From assembly GCA_937871435.1 (NCBI GenBank), contig CALMQM010000020.1:1-46781 (forward strand): DNA of 46,781 nt, written 5' to 3'. Below, piece by piece: positions 33,806 through 43,053 of the stretch. Source of the stretch: an uncultured Bacteroidota bacterium. GTDB taxonomy: Bacteria; Bacteroidota; Bacteroidia; AKYH767-A; 2013-40CM-41-45. The notes below the pieces were generated by a model, which saw only the letters and a list, made by a program, of their open reading frames with translations, searched no databases and was not told where the DNA came from. The translations under genes and the position numbers were made by a program. Each line of letters starts with the position of its first letter. Position 1 is the stretch's first letter.

Positions 33806-35053
33806 ATGGCCATTCTAAAACCCTTTAAAGGAATCAGACCGAAGAAAGAATTTGTTTCCAGAATTGCTTCAAAACCTTATGATGTTTTGAATGAAAAGGA
33901 AGCAAAATCGGAAGCTGAAGGAAATCCCTATTCCTTTTATCATGTGATCAAACCAGAAATAGATTTCCCGGATGATTTTGATCATTATTCGCCTGAGATC
34001 TACAACAAAGGAAAAGAGAACTTTGAAAAATTATTCCGCGAAGGAATCTTCTTTCAGGATTCTGAAGAATGCTATTACATTTATGCTCAAACGATGAATG
34101 GCAGAATTCAATATGGGATTGTCGGTGCCGCTTCGGTAGATGATTACTTGAATAATGTAATTAAGAAACATGAACTTACCCGACCTGACAAAGAAGAAGA
34201 CAGAAAAAATCATGTACGGATAAGCAGTCTCAACTACGAGCCGGTGTTCTTTGCTTATCCAAATGTTCCCGCCCTTGATGAAATAGTTGCAGGTATTGTA
34301 AAGAACAAACCAGAATATAGTTTTGTTACGGAAGACAAAATAGGTCATGATTTCTGGGTAGTGAGCGATAAAAACCTGATTAAAAAAATTACCAAAGAAT
34401 TTTCTGCCATCACGAGTACTTATGTTGCAGATGGACATCATCGTACTGCTGCCGCTGCATTAGTTGGAAAAGAAAGAAGGGAAAAAAATCCTAATCATAC
34501 GGGTAAAGAAGAATACAACTTTTTCCTTGCTGTGCATTTCCCGGATAATCAACTTGCTATTCTCGACTACAATCGTGTAGTGAAAGATCTCAATGGTCAT
34601 TCCATTGATTCCTTCCTGAAAGAGATTTCATCCAGTTTTGATATTGTAGAGAAAGGAAACACTGCTTATCGACCGGAACACCTGCATGAATTTGGAATGT
34701 ACCTTGATTCAAAATGGTATAAATTAACCGCGAAGAAAGGAACATACAATGATCAGGACCCGATTGAAGTTTTGGATGTAACGATTCTGAGCAAACAAAT
34801 CCTTGAGCCGGTTCTCAATATTAAAGATCTGCGGACTGATAAGCGAATTGATTTTGTAGGCGGGTTGAGAGGCTTAGGCGAATTGGAAAAGCGAGTGAAT
34901 TCGGGTGAAATGAAAGTTGCATTCTCCATGTATCCTGTGTCAATGAAACAGCTGATAGATATAGCTGATGGCGGACTTACAATGCCTCCTAAAGTAACCT
35001 GGTTTGAACCGAAATTGAGAAGTGGATTGATCCTGCACTCATTGAATGACTAA
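33806..35053 (+). CDS. DUF1015 family protein
   Basis: 415 residues, full length for the family. It begins MAILKPFKGIRPKKEFVSRIASKPYDVLNEKEA; other hallmarks are KHELTRPDKEEDR (121-133) and ADGHHRTAAA (208-217). The DGHHR motif and general layout recall ParB/Srx-like free-serine kinases, so an ATP- or ADP-dependent small-molecule kinase is possible, but this has not been shown for this protein. It lies 43 bases after the aminotransferase and seven before the DUF1569 gene; the first two are probably functionally linked to serine. Confidence 0.88.
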   Translation: MAILKPFKGIRPKKEFVSRIASKPYDVLNEKEAKSEAEGNPYSFYHVIKPEIDFPDDFDHYSPEIYNKGKENFEKLFREGIFFQDSEECYYIYAQTMNGRIQYGIVGAASVDDYLNNVIKKHELTRPDKEEDRKNHVRISSLNYEPVFFAYPNVPALDEIVAGIVKNKPEYSFVTEDKIGHDFWVVSDKNLIKKITKEFSAITSTYVADGHHRTAAAALVGKERREKNPNHTGKEEYNFFLAVHFPDNQLAILDYNRVVKDLNGHSIDSFLKEISSSFDIVEKGNTAYRPEHLHEFGMYLDSKWYKLTAKKGTYNDQDPIEVLDVTILSKQILEPVLNIKDLRTDKRIDFVGGLRGLGELEKRVNSGEMKVAFSMYPVSMKQLIDIADGGLTMPPKVTWFEPKLRSGLILHSLND

Positions 35054-35059
35054 TTCAAA

Positions 35060-35512
35060 ATGAAAAATATAGTACACGACCAGGATTATCGAGAAATTAC
35101 CTCCCGGATTGAACGATTGGATTCAAATTCAAAAGCACTGTGGGGAAACATGAACTGCAATCAGATGCTTTGTCATTGTGCTGATGTACTGAGAGAAGCA
35201 TTGGGAACAAGACCAACTAAAAATCTTGGAAATTTCTTTAGTCATACTTTTATGAAATGGTTTTCCTTTTATATACTTACTTCATGGCCTAAAGGAAAAC
35301 TTCCAACCAGCCCTTCTTACGATTCATTCAAAGGCGGTACACCTGTCAATAATTTAAAAGATGACAAAGATGTTTTGCTTAAATTACTTAGTAATGTACG
35401 CTCTGCAGATTCACTGAAGCCACACCCTTATTTCGGAAATCTGACGAAAAAAGAATGGGGAAGAATTACATATCTTCATTTGAATCACCATCTAAAACAA
35501 TTCGGGGTGTAA
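35060..35512 (+). CDS. DUF1569 (DinB-like) protein
   Basis: 150 residues. The sequence SKALWGNMNCNQMLCHCADVLREALG near the start and GRITYLHLNHHLKQFGV at the end are the DUF1569 pattern; His35 and the C-terminal HLNHHLKQ could form the DinB-like metal site of a four-helix bundle. Function unknown; DinB relatives are often thiol-dependent transferases. Seven bases after the DUF1015 gene, last in that unit and converging on the LolA-like gene. Confidence 0.85.
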   Translation: MKNIVHDQDYREITSRIERLDSNSKALWGNMNCNQMLCHCADVLREALGTRPTKNLGNFFSHTFMKWFSFYILTSWPKGKLPTSPSYDSFKGGTPVNNLKDDKDVLLKLLSNVRSADSLKPHPYFGNLTKKEWGRITYLHLNHHLKQFGV

Positions 35513-35524
35513 TTCCTTCACTGC

Positions 35525-35545
35525 AAAAATAATCTGCTTATTTTT
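35525..35545. terminator. A/T-only hairpin between convergent genes
   Basis: AAAAATAA (35525-35532) pairs with TTATTTTT (35538-35545) around TCTGC, in both directions. The minus-strand stop codon (35538-35540) is inside the stem. The stem has no G or C, so its strength is doubtful. Confidence 0.35.
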
Positions 35546-36233
35546 CTTTGAAGATACTATCAGGAATTCCCTTGTTTATTTTATAATTTGTAAATGCCAA
35601 CATGATCTTTCCTTTTTTAGATTGTTTGGAAGGATCCTTCGCGGAAGAATTGTAGTTGTTAATATCTGCGGCTACCGCTTTCGGAATCTTAAACTTCTTT
35701 GTGTCCACTGTCACAGTCATACTATCGGGAAGGCCAAATTGCTCATACTTACCATACACATATTCAGACAAGATAGTACCATTGGCTCTGGTAGTTATTT
35801 GTGATCGCAAAACAAGACTTTTTTGCGGATTGATCCAGAATTTTCCAAGTATCATATCACTGCTGTCTTCAATCGGAATTATAGATACTACACTAACCGG
35901 AATAGATCGGATAGCATCTTCTCCCTGGTAAATCGCGGTATAGGAAATTGTATCCGCCAGAGCCCTCAACAGATCATCAAAACCCTGCTTTGGCAGGATC
36001 GCTATTCCATTCGATTTCATTCTCATTTTATCCGGCTGTTTAAAATACAATGTTGCCGTCACAGGAAGCATTTTAATGAAAGGTATTTCAGTCTTAATCA
36101 CAACATCTGTCTGATAATTCTCTACCTGCCTGAATTTGCCATTCACCTTTGCAATCAAAGTCCGTGGATCCTGAGAGAAGCCGGTTGAGTGAATCAAAAA
36201 AACAGTCAAAAGAAAAACGATACTTTTTTTCAT
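35538..36233 (-). CDS. LolA-like outer-membrane lipoprotein-sorting family protein
   Basis: 231 residues, with a signal peptide ending near residue 21 (MKKSIVFLLTVFLIHSTGFSQ) and then a LolA/LolB-type beta fold: KVNGKFRQVENYQTDVVIKTEIPF, ATLYFKQPDKMRMKSNGIAILPK, GKFWINPQKSLVLRSQITTRANGTILSEYVYGKYEQFGLPDSMTV. Proteins of this kind occur in Bacteroidota as periplasmic hydrophobic-ligand carriers; whether it carries lipoproteins is uncertain. Its ATG overlaps the permease stop as ATGA, so it is coupled to the ABC transporter. Confidence 0.8.
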   Translation of the reverse strand: MKKSIVFLLTVFLIHSTGFSQDPRTLIAKVNGKFRQVENYQTDVVIKTEIPFIKMLPVTATLYFKQPDKMRMKSNGIAILPKQGFDDLLRALADTISYTAIYQGEDAIRSIPVSVVSIIPIEDSSDMILGKFWINPQKSLVLRSQITTRANGTILSEYVYGKYEQFGLPDSMTVTVDTKKFKIPKAVAADINNYNSSAKDPSKQSKKGKIMLAFTNYKINKGIPDSIFKEK

Positions 36234-37072
36234 GAGAGAATATCCTTTTTATTAAAGTACAGAAGTGAAATGCTCAGGAAAGCAACAATATGTCCGAATA
36301 GTATGAGTATAGAATTTCTGATCTGATCCACCGGAAGAGGATCTTCAAACAGATTTCTCCAAACAATCATGTGAGTAGTAAATAGAAAGGGTTTGACTTT
36401 GTCGAACAAAGGAACTTCCATTGTACCCACTATTGTAAATAATATAATGATCGCCATGGTAATGATGATAGGTCCGATTGAATTTTCCGTGAAACAAGAT
36501 AACATCATCGAGAGTGCACCAACCAAAGTTAAGGCAAGAAAAGCCAGGGAAAGGGCGGTTAAAAATCTCCACATAACATCAGAAGATTGGAGGATGACTA
36601 CTTCATCGGTTTTTAAAACTATCAAATCACCCGGGCCAAAGGCAACAAGGCTGACGAACAAAGCAAGAATACCTAACCATACCAACATGAGTAGTGTATA
36701 AAATGAACCAGCAAAGAATTTAGATAAAAGTATGTTCGTTCTGGAAACAGGCCTTGTAAGGAGTAATCGTATTGTACCATTTGCAGCTTCACCACTCACA
36801 AGGTCGCCGGTCACTAAGGCTATAAGCAATGGGATTTGTATTATTAAAGTTTGTAAAATGATGAAACATATTAAATTCCCATTCAGAATTTTTCCTTCAA
36901 ATAAAAAGGTTTGTTCAATATTCTGTGTCACAAAACCAATATAGGATGTCCCGTCAATCCACATTGCCAACTGAATCAGCAGGATTACCAATGTGATTGC
37001 AACAAAGCCGATATAACTTCTCGGTCGAACAGAAATTTTTTTTATTTCTAACCAGGTTAAACTTAACAGCAT
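36230..37072 (-). CDS. ABC-2 type transporter permease
   Basis: 280 residues with about six membrane spans, starting near residue 20 (YIGFVAITLVILLIQLAMWI) and ending FGHIVAFLSISLLYF. The GEAANGTIRLLLTRPVSRTNILLSKFFAGSFYTLLMLVWLGILALFVSLV segment is characteristic of ABC-2 permeases of the NatB/YhaP kind. It pairs with the ATPase 30 bases upstream and is coupled to the LolA-like gene downstream. Substrate unknown; export is likely. Confidence 0.88.
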   Translation of the reverse strand: MLLSLTWLEIKKISVRPRSYIGFVAITLVILLIQLAMWIDGTSYIGFVTQNIEQTFLFEGKILNGNLICFIILQTLIIQIPLLIALVTGDLVSGEAANGTIRLLLTRPVSRTNILLSKFFAGSFYTLLMLVWLGILALFVSLVAFGPGDLIVLKTDEVVILQSSDVMWRFLTALSLAFLALTLVGALSMMLSCFTENSIGPIIITMAIIILFTIVGTMEVPLFDKVKPFLFTTHMIVWRNLFEDPLPVDQIRNSILILFGHIVAFLSISLLYFNKKDILS

Positions 37073-37102
37073 TTTGTTTTATTCAATTTTCAAGGTGCAC
37101 TA

Positions 37103-38038
37103 TCAATTGGATGTAATTCGCAAAAAATAATCCTCCAATTTTCTTCTGGACTCAATTGATTTCACTCCAATATTTTGATTGCATAAATAGGCATTCAACT
37201 CAGAAATGTCTGTTTCACTGAAATGAAACACAATTTGATCTTCAGTATGCTCATGCAGAAAGTTATTCCATTTTGATTCACGGATCACTGTAAGCGCTTT
37301 GTTTATATTTATAAATCCAAATGACACTACCAACTCCTCACTGTTCAACAACGTTTTCACTTCCCCCTGCACAACTTCTTTCCCTTTATTGATGATTACC
37401 ATTCTGGTAGCAATCATTTCTATTTCGGACAATATGTGTGAAGAAAGAAAAACTGTTTTTCCAAGATCCTTTTGTAAATGAAGGATCAAATTCCTGATAT
37501 CAATAATGCCTTGCGGATCAAGCCCGGTTGTAGGTTCATCTAATACTATGAGTTCCGGATTGTGAATTAACGTTTGAGCGATGCCCAGACGCTGCTTCAT
37601 TCCATGAGAATATCCCTTTACTTTATCATTTTCTCTGCCTTTTAAACCTACCAGCTCCAGCACTTCATAAATTTTTGATTTATTGACGTTTGCTCCGGAC
37701 AATGATGCAAAATAAGCGAGGTTTTTTTCGGCACTCAGGTATTTATAAAAATCCGGTTTCTCAACAATGCACCCTATTTTACCAAGAATAAAATTTCTAT
37801 GCTGTTGTAGTTCTTTGCCGAACACCTTAATATTCCCTTCGGAAGGACTGATCAAAGAAAGCATCATACGGATAGTAGTGCTTTTACCGGCACCGTTTGG
37901 GCCCAGAAATCCGAAAACATCACCATAAAAAACATCGAGATTCAGGTGATCCACGGCCTTGAAAGATCCATAGCTCTTACTCAGATTTTGAAGTGAAAGT
38001 ATCGGAGATTGTTTATCGAAAAGATTCCCGCTTTTCAT
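37103..38038 (-). CDS. ABC transporter ATP-binding protein
   Basis: 311 residues. Walker A GPNGAGKST (46-54), signature YSHGMKQRL (143-151), Walker B LIVLDEP (163-169) and the H-loop in FLSSHILSEIE. A C-terminal extension of about 90 residues without ATPase motifs is typical of the NatA/CcmA-like DUF4162 type. It energises the neighbouring ABC-2 permease. It begins 18 bases downstream of the DUF429-like gene, possibly one transcript. Confidence 0.93.
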   Translation of the reverse strand: MKSGNLFDKQSPILSLQNLSKSYGSFKAVDHLNLDVFYGDVFGFLGPNGAGKSTTIRMMLSLISPSEGNIKVFGKELQQHRNFILGKIGCIVEKPDFYKYLSAEKNLAYFASLSGANVNKSKIYEVLELVGLKGRENDKVKGYSHGMKQRLGIAQTLIHNPELIVLDEPTTGLDPQGIIDIRNLILHLQKDLGKTVFLSSHILSEIEMIATRMVIINKGKEVVQGEVKTLLNSEELVVSFGFININKALTVIRESKWNNFLHEHTEDQIVFHFSETDISELNAYLCNQNIGVKSIESRRKLEDYFLRITSN

Positions 38039-38056
38039 ATACCTGTATTGTGATGT

Positions 38057-38647
38057 TTAATAGAAAATTATCCCTTCCGCGGGATTACCGGAAATTGAAT
38101 GTTGATTTTTTTCAACAGATATTCCGATGGCAAGAGCTATCAGTGCATCCACTTCATGCCAACTTCCCGGTTCGTGCAATAATGGCAATCCAATTTTGTC
38201 CGCTATCTCTTCAGAGAACTCTCCAATTAGTTCAGAATTGGATTTATACCCGCCGGACCTCTCACCCATTTTCGCTATAAATGCTGTTGGATACACTTCG
38301 ATACATTCGATTCCAATGTTTTTCCAGTGGTGGCATAATTTCATAGCTCTTGCAGTCAATCCTCCAAGAAACATAGGGGACATTGCTTTCAGCTCACGGT
38401 CACAGGCTCTATAAAAAAAATCCGCTTTCCCATTAATCCCTGAATATACTCCGGGTATTGAAAGTGGCGCATCGATAAATACTTTGTTTATTTTTTTCTC
38501 TTCGATAAGATGCATCAGGAATTCATCGGCATCCTGATTTTTTTTAGATGAGAAAATACGAATGGTTGTTTGACCGGCTACTGCTACTGCGGTAGTTCCT
38601 GCCAGTTTGCTTCCAAAATCAATTCCTGCCAATATCGGGGTATTCAT
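38057..38647 (-). CDS. DUF429-like predicted RNase H-fold nuclease
   Basis: 196 residues from ATG 38647; the longer frame starting 10 codons earlier is unlikely. The first strand ILAGIDFGSKLAGTTAVAV carries Asp10; KVFIDAPLSIPG gives the second acidic site; EVYPTAFIAKMG and HEVDALIALAIGI close the fold. This layout fits DUF429/RNase H-like proteins (COG4923 type). Activity is untested and the acidic sites are only predicted to bind metal. It is downstream of a glutathione peroxidase gene and upstream of the ABC ATPase. Confidence 0.75.
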   Translation of the reverse strand: MNTPILAGIDFGSKLAGTTAVAVAGQTTIRIFSSKKNQDADEFLMHLIEEKKINKVFIDAPLSIPGVYSGINGKADFFYRACDRELKAMSPMFLGGLTARAMKLCHHWKNIGIECIEVYPTAFIAKMGERSGGYKSNSELIGEFSEEIADKIGLPLLHEPGSWHEVDALIALAIGISVEKNQHSISGNPAEGIIFY

Positions 38648-38697
38648 GAAATAGAATAAAAAGGTAAAACACCACACCTAACGGATTTCCATCACTT

Positions 38698-39273
38698 TCA
38701 TTTTAATTTAGACAATATACTTTCATCCATTGGAGAAACTCTGGAAGGATAAAATCCTATCAATTCACCAGTCGGACCAACCAGGTATTTGCAAAAATTC
38801 CAAGTTGGCTCCTGATCGTTCCATCCATTTTGAGATTTATCACTCAACCAAGAGTATAATGATGCCTTTGATTTTCCTTTTACATGAATTTTATCAAACA
38901 ACTGAAATGTGACACTATAATTTTTCGTGCAAAACTCCCGGATCTCTTCCCTGCTCCCGGGTTCTTGCCCGGCAAAATCATTACTTGGAAAACCAAGAAC
39001 CACCACCTTGTCCTTATATTCTTCACTCAGTTTCTGTAATTCTTTATATTGATGTGTGTAGCCACAGTGACTTGCAGTATTCACCAATAAAAGATTTTTC
39101 CCTTGGTATTGTTTAAAATCAATTTCATTTCCTGATAAATCCTTCATCTTGAATGAGTAGATGGATACTGCATCCGGAGATGGATGTGCTGTTGCCGGTC
39201 TTTCTGCAGGCCTTGAACAGGAACCAATCCATGCAGCAAATGGAATACTTATGTACTTCAGGAATTTTTTCAC
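38698..39273 (-). CDS. glutathione peroxidase-family lipoprotein
   Basis: 191 residues. The start is GTG 39273: no ATG lies between it and the upstream in-frame TAA (39283-39285), and it produces a lipoprotein signal with lipobox IGSC (Cys19). The enzyme core shows peroxidatic Cys70 (NTASHCGYT), Gln103 (FPSNDFAGQEPGS) and Trp158-Asn159 (WNF). Cys115 is a candidate resolving cysteine as in thioredoxin-dependent forms. It would reduce peroxides at the cell envelope. Many bacterial relatives are cytoplasmic, so the lipid anchor is a difference worth noting. Confidence 0.9.
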   Translation of the reverse strand: MKKFLKYISIPFAAWIGSCSRPAERPATAHPSPDAVSIYSFKMKDLSGNEIDFKQYQGKNLLLVNTASHCGYTHQYKELQKLSEEYKDKVVVLGFPSNDFAGQEPGSREEIREFCTKNYSVTFQLFDKIHVKGKSKASLYSWLSDKSQNGWNDQEPTWNFCKYLVGPTGELIGFYPSRVSPMDESILSKLK

Positions 39274-39354
39274 AGGTGCAAGTTACCCTATATCGTTTAC
39301 TAAAACCAAACTTAAAAGGAAATGTTTAGGTCCAGGTAATAAAAATGAATCTAT

Positions 39355-40104
39355 GTGAATCCGAGTTTATTGCCTTTCAGGAGTTCTGTAAAAAAGCTTG
39401 TAGAATTGCCAGCTACAGGTTTACTTTACAAAGTGGATTTTGACAGAAAAAAGGTAGACCAGATCCGAAAGGACCTTCAGGAATACAAAGCCAAACTTGT
39501 TGCTGTTAGTAAAACAAAGAGCGTTACAAGTATTCAGGCTCTGTATGACTACGGACAAAAAGCTTTCGGAGAAAATTATGTTCAGGAACTAGTCGACAAA
39601 AAATCCCAATTGCCTGATGATGTGGAATGGCATTTTATCGGTCACTTACAAAGCAATAAAGTTAAACTGATCTCACCTTTTGTCTCGCTTATCCACGGAG
39701 TTGATAGCATAAAATTGTTGCAGGAGATCGATAAGCAGTCTGCAAAATCCGGCAAAGTGCAATCCTGCCTGCTTCAAATTTTTATCGCATCTGAAGAAAC
39801 CAAATTTGGATTATCGATGGATGAAGCAGATGAATTATTAAATCATCCGGTATTAAGTTCCTTGAATCATGTTAGTATTTCAGGGTTTATGGGAATGGCA
39901 ACTTTTACAGAAGATACCACTAAAATCCGTTCAGAGTTCCGTTCGCTCAAAATGTTTTTTGATGCACAGAAAAAGAAATCATTTTGTCAAAATGTACAAT
40001 TGCAGGAATTGTCAATGGGTATGACAAGCGATTATTTAATAGCCCTTGAAGAAGGAAGTACCATGGTGAGAATCGGTTCTGCCATCTTTGGTGAAAGAAA
40101 TTAA
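39355..40104 (+). CDS. YggS/PROSC-family PLP homeostasis protein
   Basis: 249 residues if the start is GTG 39355. The family core begins VDFDRKKVDQIRKDLQEYKAKLVAVSKTKS, with the PLP lysine in AVSKTK; FGENYVQELVDKK, WHFIGHLQSNKVK and LSMGMTSDYLIALEEGSTMVRIGSAIFG are diagnostic. It binds pyridoxal phosphate and helps vitamin B6 and amino-acid homeostasis. No ATG precedes the core; GTG 39433 would give the more usual 223 residues. A TGA at 39346-39348 closes the frame upstream, so the start must be GTG or TTG. The EamA gene follows after nine bases. Confidence 0.88.
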   Translation: MNPSLLPFRSSVKKLVELPATGLLYKVDFDRKKVDQIRKDLQEYKAKLVAVSKTKSVTSIQALYDYGQKAFGENYVQELVDKKSQLPDDVEWHFIGHLQSNKVKLISPFVSLIHGVDSIKLLQEIDKQSAKSGKVQSCLLQIFIASEETKFGLSMDEADELLNHPVLSSLNHVSISGFMGMATFTEDTTKIRSEFRSLKMFFDAQKKKSFCQNVQLQELSMGMTSDYLIALEEGSTMVRIGSAIFGERN

Positions 40105-40113
40105 GCTTAACCA

Positions 40114-41070
40114 ATGGAGTACACGGGTCTCATCTTCGCTTTGTTCGCCACCATTTCATGGTCACTGGGTATCTTTCCATTCACACAAGGTGCCCGAAGA
40201 TTGGGAGTAAATGAGCTCAATCATTTTCGATTATTACTTGCAACAATTGTTATTGGAATTGTTTCATTCATCGTTGCACCGGAATCATTTGTAGAATTGT
40301 TCAGTTCAGATTATCTGACTGCATGGATATGGCTTGGACTATCCGGATTAATCGGTCTTTCCATTGGTGATCATTTTGGGTTTGCGATGTATGCTATTTT
40401 AGGCCCTAGATTGGGCAGTGTATTAACCACCTTTGCACCAGCTGCTGCCCTGTTGCTTGGTTCACTTTTATTAAGCGAAAACATTTCAATGCTTGGAATA
40501 ATCGGGATGTCAATTACTATCATCGGTGTGATTACCATTAGTCTTGGAAAGAGTGAACGCGATCTTATACCTGACCACGGACATGGAAGTATCGCTAAAG
40601 GTGTACTGTTTGGTATTCTTGCCGCTTTATGTCAGGGTGCCGGTTTGGTACTCGCCAAAAAAGGAATGCTCAGCGAATACATGTTTCACCATTCAGTGCA
40701 CCCGGTGCATGCTACATTCATTCGACTGCTCACAGGAACCTTAATACTTCATATTCTTACACTCATAAGAGGAAAAATAGTGCCTGTATATACCCCTGTA
40801 TTAAAGAATCAGAACAACGGAATCCGATATGCTATGTTAGGAACTTTTTTCGGTCCTGTTTTCGGAGTAACAATGTCTATCTATGCCGTTGCCAGAATCG
40901 ATGCTTCGGTTGCTCAAACAATTTTTTCCCTTGTACCTGTAGCTGCCATTATTCTTACCTATTTCCGTCATCATGAAAAAATCAGTCTCAAATCCATGAC
41001 TGGTGTATTGGTTGCACTTTTAGGAGTATTTATCCTGATTTGGAGAGACAAATTAATTCAATTATTTTAG
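40114..41070 (+). CDS. EamA/DMT-family membrane transporter
   Basis: 318 residues with about ten membrane spans arranged as two EamA repeats (first about 1-150, second about 165-315). It begins MEYTGLIFALFATISWSLGIFPF and its second repeat holds GVLFGILAALCQGAGLVLAKKG. Transport of small metabolites is likely, but the substrate is not deducible. It lies between yggS (nine-base gap) and the DUF2723 gene (four-base gap), so the three may form an operon. Confidence 0.9.
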   Translation: MEYTGLIFALFATISWSLGIFPFTQGARRLGVNELNHFRLLLATIVIGIVSFIVAPESFVELFSSDYLTAWIWLGLSGLIGLSIGDHFGFAMYAILGPRLGSVLTTFAPAAALLLGSLLLSENISMLGIIGMSITIIGVITISLGKSERDLIPDHGHGSIAKGVLFGILAALCQGAGLVLAKKGMLSEYMFHHSVHPVHATFIRLLTGTLILHILTLIRGKIVPVYTPVLKNQNNGIRYAMLGTFFGPVFGVTMSIYAVARIDASVAQTIFSLVPVAAIILTYFRHHEKISLKSMTGVLVALLGVFILIWRDKLIQLF

Positions 41071-41074
41071 TTCG

Positions 41075-43036
41075 ATGAACAAACTGAATAATCAATCTTT
41101 GTCAGGCGTAGAATGGGTGTCTGCCCTACTTAGTTTCATCGTTCCGCTTTGCCTTTATTTTTTCACCAGCTCAGATGCTTTGATGTTTGATGACTCAGCT
41201 GAATTCGCTTTAGTAATTAAATTAGGAAGTATCGCGCACCCACCCGGAACCCCTGCTTACTTACTGATGGGAATTTTATGGGAGAAAATTACTTCTCTTG
41301 CCGGTATACCCGCTATCGTTTCGCTCACACTCTTCTCATCGCTTTGTATATCCATTGCATCTCTTTTACTCTATTTTAGTTGCAGAAGAATATTGTTAAG
41401 CATACGAAAAGAGAATGATTCCGAATACGGAATTTCTGTCATTTCTTTTTTCACGGCAATGAGTTTTGCGAGCGGCGCTACTGCATGGGCATGGGCCAAC
41501 ACAGTAGAAGTATACGCCTTTCAGGTACTTTCATTTTCAATAACACTTTTTGGTCTGATTCATTACCACTTCAACCCTTCCCGAAAATATGTATTTCTGG
41601 GCGCATTGGGTATTGGAATGGGTCTAGCGAATCATCATCTCACGATGATCTTATTTCTGCCATTCACTCCCTTATTCTTTTCATCCAACTTAATAAAGAA
41701 TAATGAGGTGAATTTTGACAAAAACAAAAACAAAAAGAAAACAACAGCTTCTTCTCCCGGTCTGATTACAGATTATTTTTCTTCACTTCAGCAACGAAAT
41801 TTTTTATTACTCACAGGAATCACCACAGGCATTACGCTTTTATTTTATACCTGGATGTTTATCCGCGCCCAACAGGAATATCCGTTCATGTTCGGTAAGC
41901 CTGATACTTTAAGCGGAATGATCTATCACATGAGCGGTGGTTCTTATTCAAAAAATATTTCCAACACGAGTAAGGCAATCATCGCTAACCGAATCCCCTT
42001 TTTTTTAAAACTTACCGCTATGCAGTTGTTTTTATTTCTCCCCTTTTTTCTTTTGGGGTTGGTAAGGCTATGGAAAAGAAAAAATTTCCGATTCTTCAGT
42101 ATAATTCTTTTGTTTTTCCTGTTCCTGTTCGTTTATCAGTTAAATAACAATCAGTGGGCAAGTACAGACGCATACATGTTACTTCCCTTTTTCATGTTGA
42201 GCTTCGGAGTACTATATGGTTTGATGGAATTCTACGATAAATTTAAACTGGCTTTTGTATTACCCTTGTTATTAATTGGTCAGATTATTTTCAATTATTC
42301 CGATCACAACCGAAAGACATATCCAGTGAGTAGAGACCTGATGCATTTACTCGATGTATCAAGTCCTAAAAACAGTATTGTACTTATTTCGGATTGGTCA
42401 ACTGTTATCCAATATTATTATTATCGAATCGTCGAGAACTTCAGGACTGATCTTGTCGTTTTAAATTATGATTTAAAATTTACTCATTACAGAATTTTAC
42501 CAGTATTGTATCCTGAATTTTACAAAAAAGTACAACCTGAATACGACGCTTTCATTGATGAATTGAAAAAGGAACATCCGGAACAAATTGCCAATACTGG
42601 TTGTGATTTAAGCTCAACTGAATTACTCAATGCTTTTAAAGCAGTTTTGGTAAAAATGCAGGCTGTAGCTGCTGATGAGAAAGTCGCATTTCTGACAGAT
42701 CCTAAGACACATTATTTTTATACAACCCAGAAATTGTATGATCCAAAGAGGTTTGTTTCCGGTTGCTTCTCTTCTTCCATGCCCGGTGATTCTCTCAGTG
42801 CGGCTGAGTTCTTAAGAATGGATTTTCCTTTCATCAAATCTGACTTATTGATGCAGGATGCAGGCGCCATTGACAAAATGGTAGATTTTCAGGCAATGCT
42901 CGATCAACATATTTCTTTCTATGAAGTCAATAAAGATACACTCCGACTCAATCAGGCATTGGCTGCGCGTGATGTTGTATTCGGTCTTCAAAAAAATATC
43001 AAGAAATCGATGTCCTTTGCTTTTAAAGTGAAATGA
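41075..43036 (+). CDS. DUF2723 membrane protein (glycosyltransferase family 117 type)
   Basis: 653 residues. An N-terminal multi-span half contains the DUF2723 hallmark DDSAEFALVIKLGSIAHPPGTPAYLLMG near residues 36-64, then WAWANTVEVYAFQVLSFSITLFGL. More spans run to about residue 420, followed by a soluble C-terminal region of about 230 residues. In Bacteroidota such proteins are predicted inner-membrane transferases that glycosylate periplasmic or secreted proteins from lipid-linked sugars. The conserved acidic pair in FDDSAEF is the likely catalytic site. Confidence 0.88.
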   Translation: MNKLNNQSLSGVEWVSALLSFIVPLCLYFFTSSDALMFDDSAEFALVIKLGSIAHPPGTPAYLLMGILWEKITSLAGIPAIVSLTLFSSLCISIASLLLYFSCRRILLSIRKENDSEYGISVISFFTAMSFASGATAWAWANTVEVYAFQVLSFSITLFGLIHYHFNPSRKYVFLGALGIGMGLANHHLTMILFLPFTPLFFSSNLIKNNEVNFDKNKNKKKTTASSPGLITDYFSSLQQRNFLLLTGITTGITLLFYTWMFIRAQQEYPFMFGKPDTLSGMIYHMSGGSYSKNISNTSKAIIANRIPFFLKLTAMQLFLFLPFFLLGLVRLWKRKNFRFFSIILLFFLFLFVYQLNNNQWASTDAYMLLPFFMLSFGVLYGLMEFYDKFKLAFVLPLLLIGQIIFNYSDHNRKTYPVSRDLMHLLDVSSPKNSIVLISDWSTVIQYYYYRIVENFRTDLVVLNYDLKFTHYRILPVLYPEFYKKVQPEYDAFIDELKKEHPEQIANTGCDLSSTELLNAFKAVLVKMQAVAADEKVAFLTDPKTHYFYTTQKLYDPKRFVSGCFSSSMPGDSLSAAEFLRMDFPFIKSDLLMQDAGAIDKMVDFQAMLDQHISFYEVNKDTLRLNQALAARDVVFGLQKNIKKSMSFAFKVK

Positions 43037-43053
43037 TCAGAAAATCTATTTCA

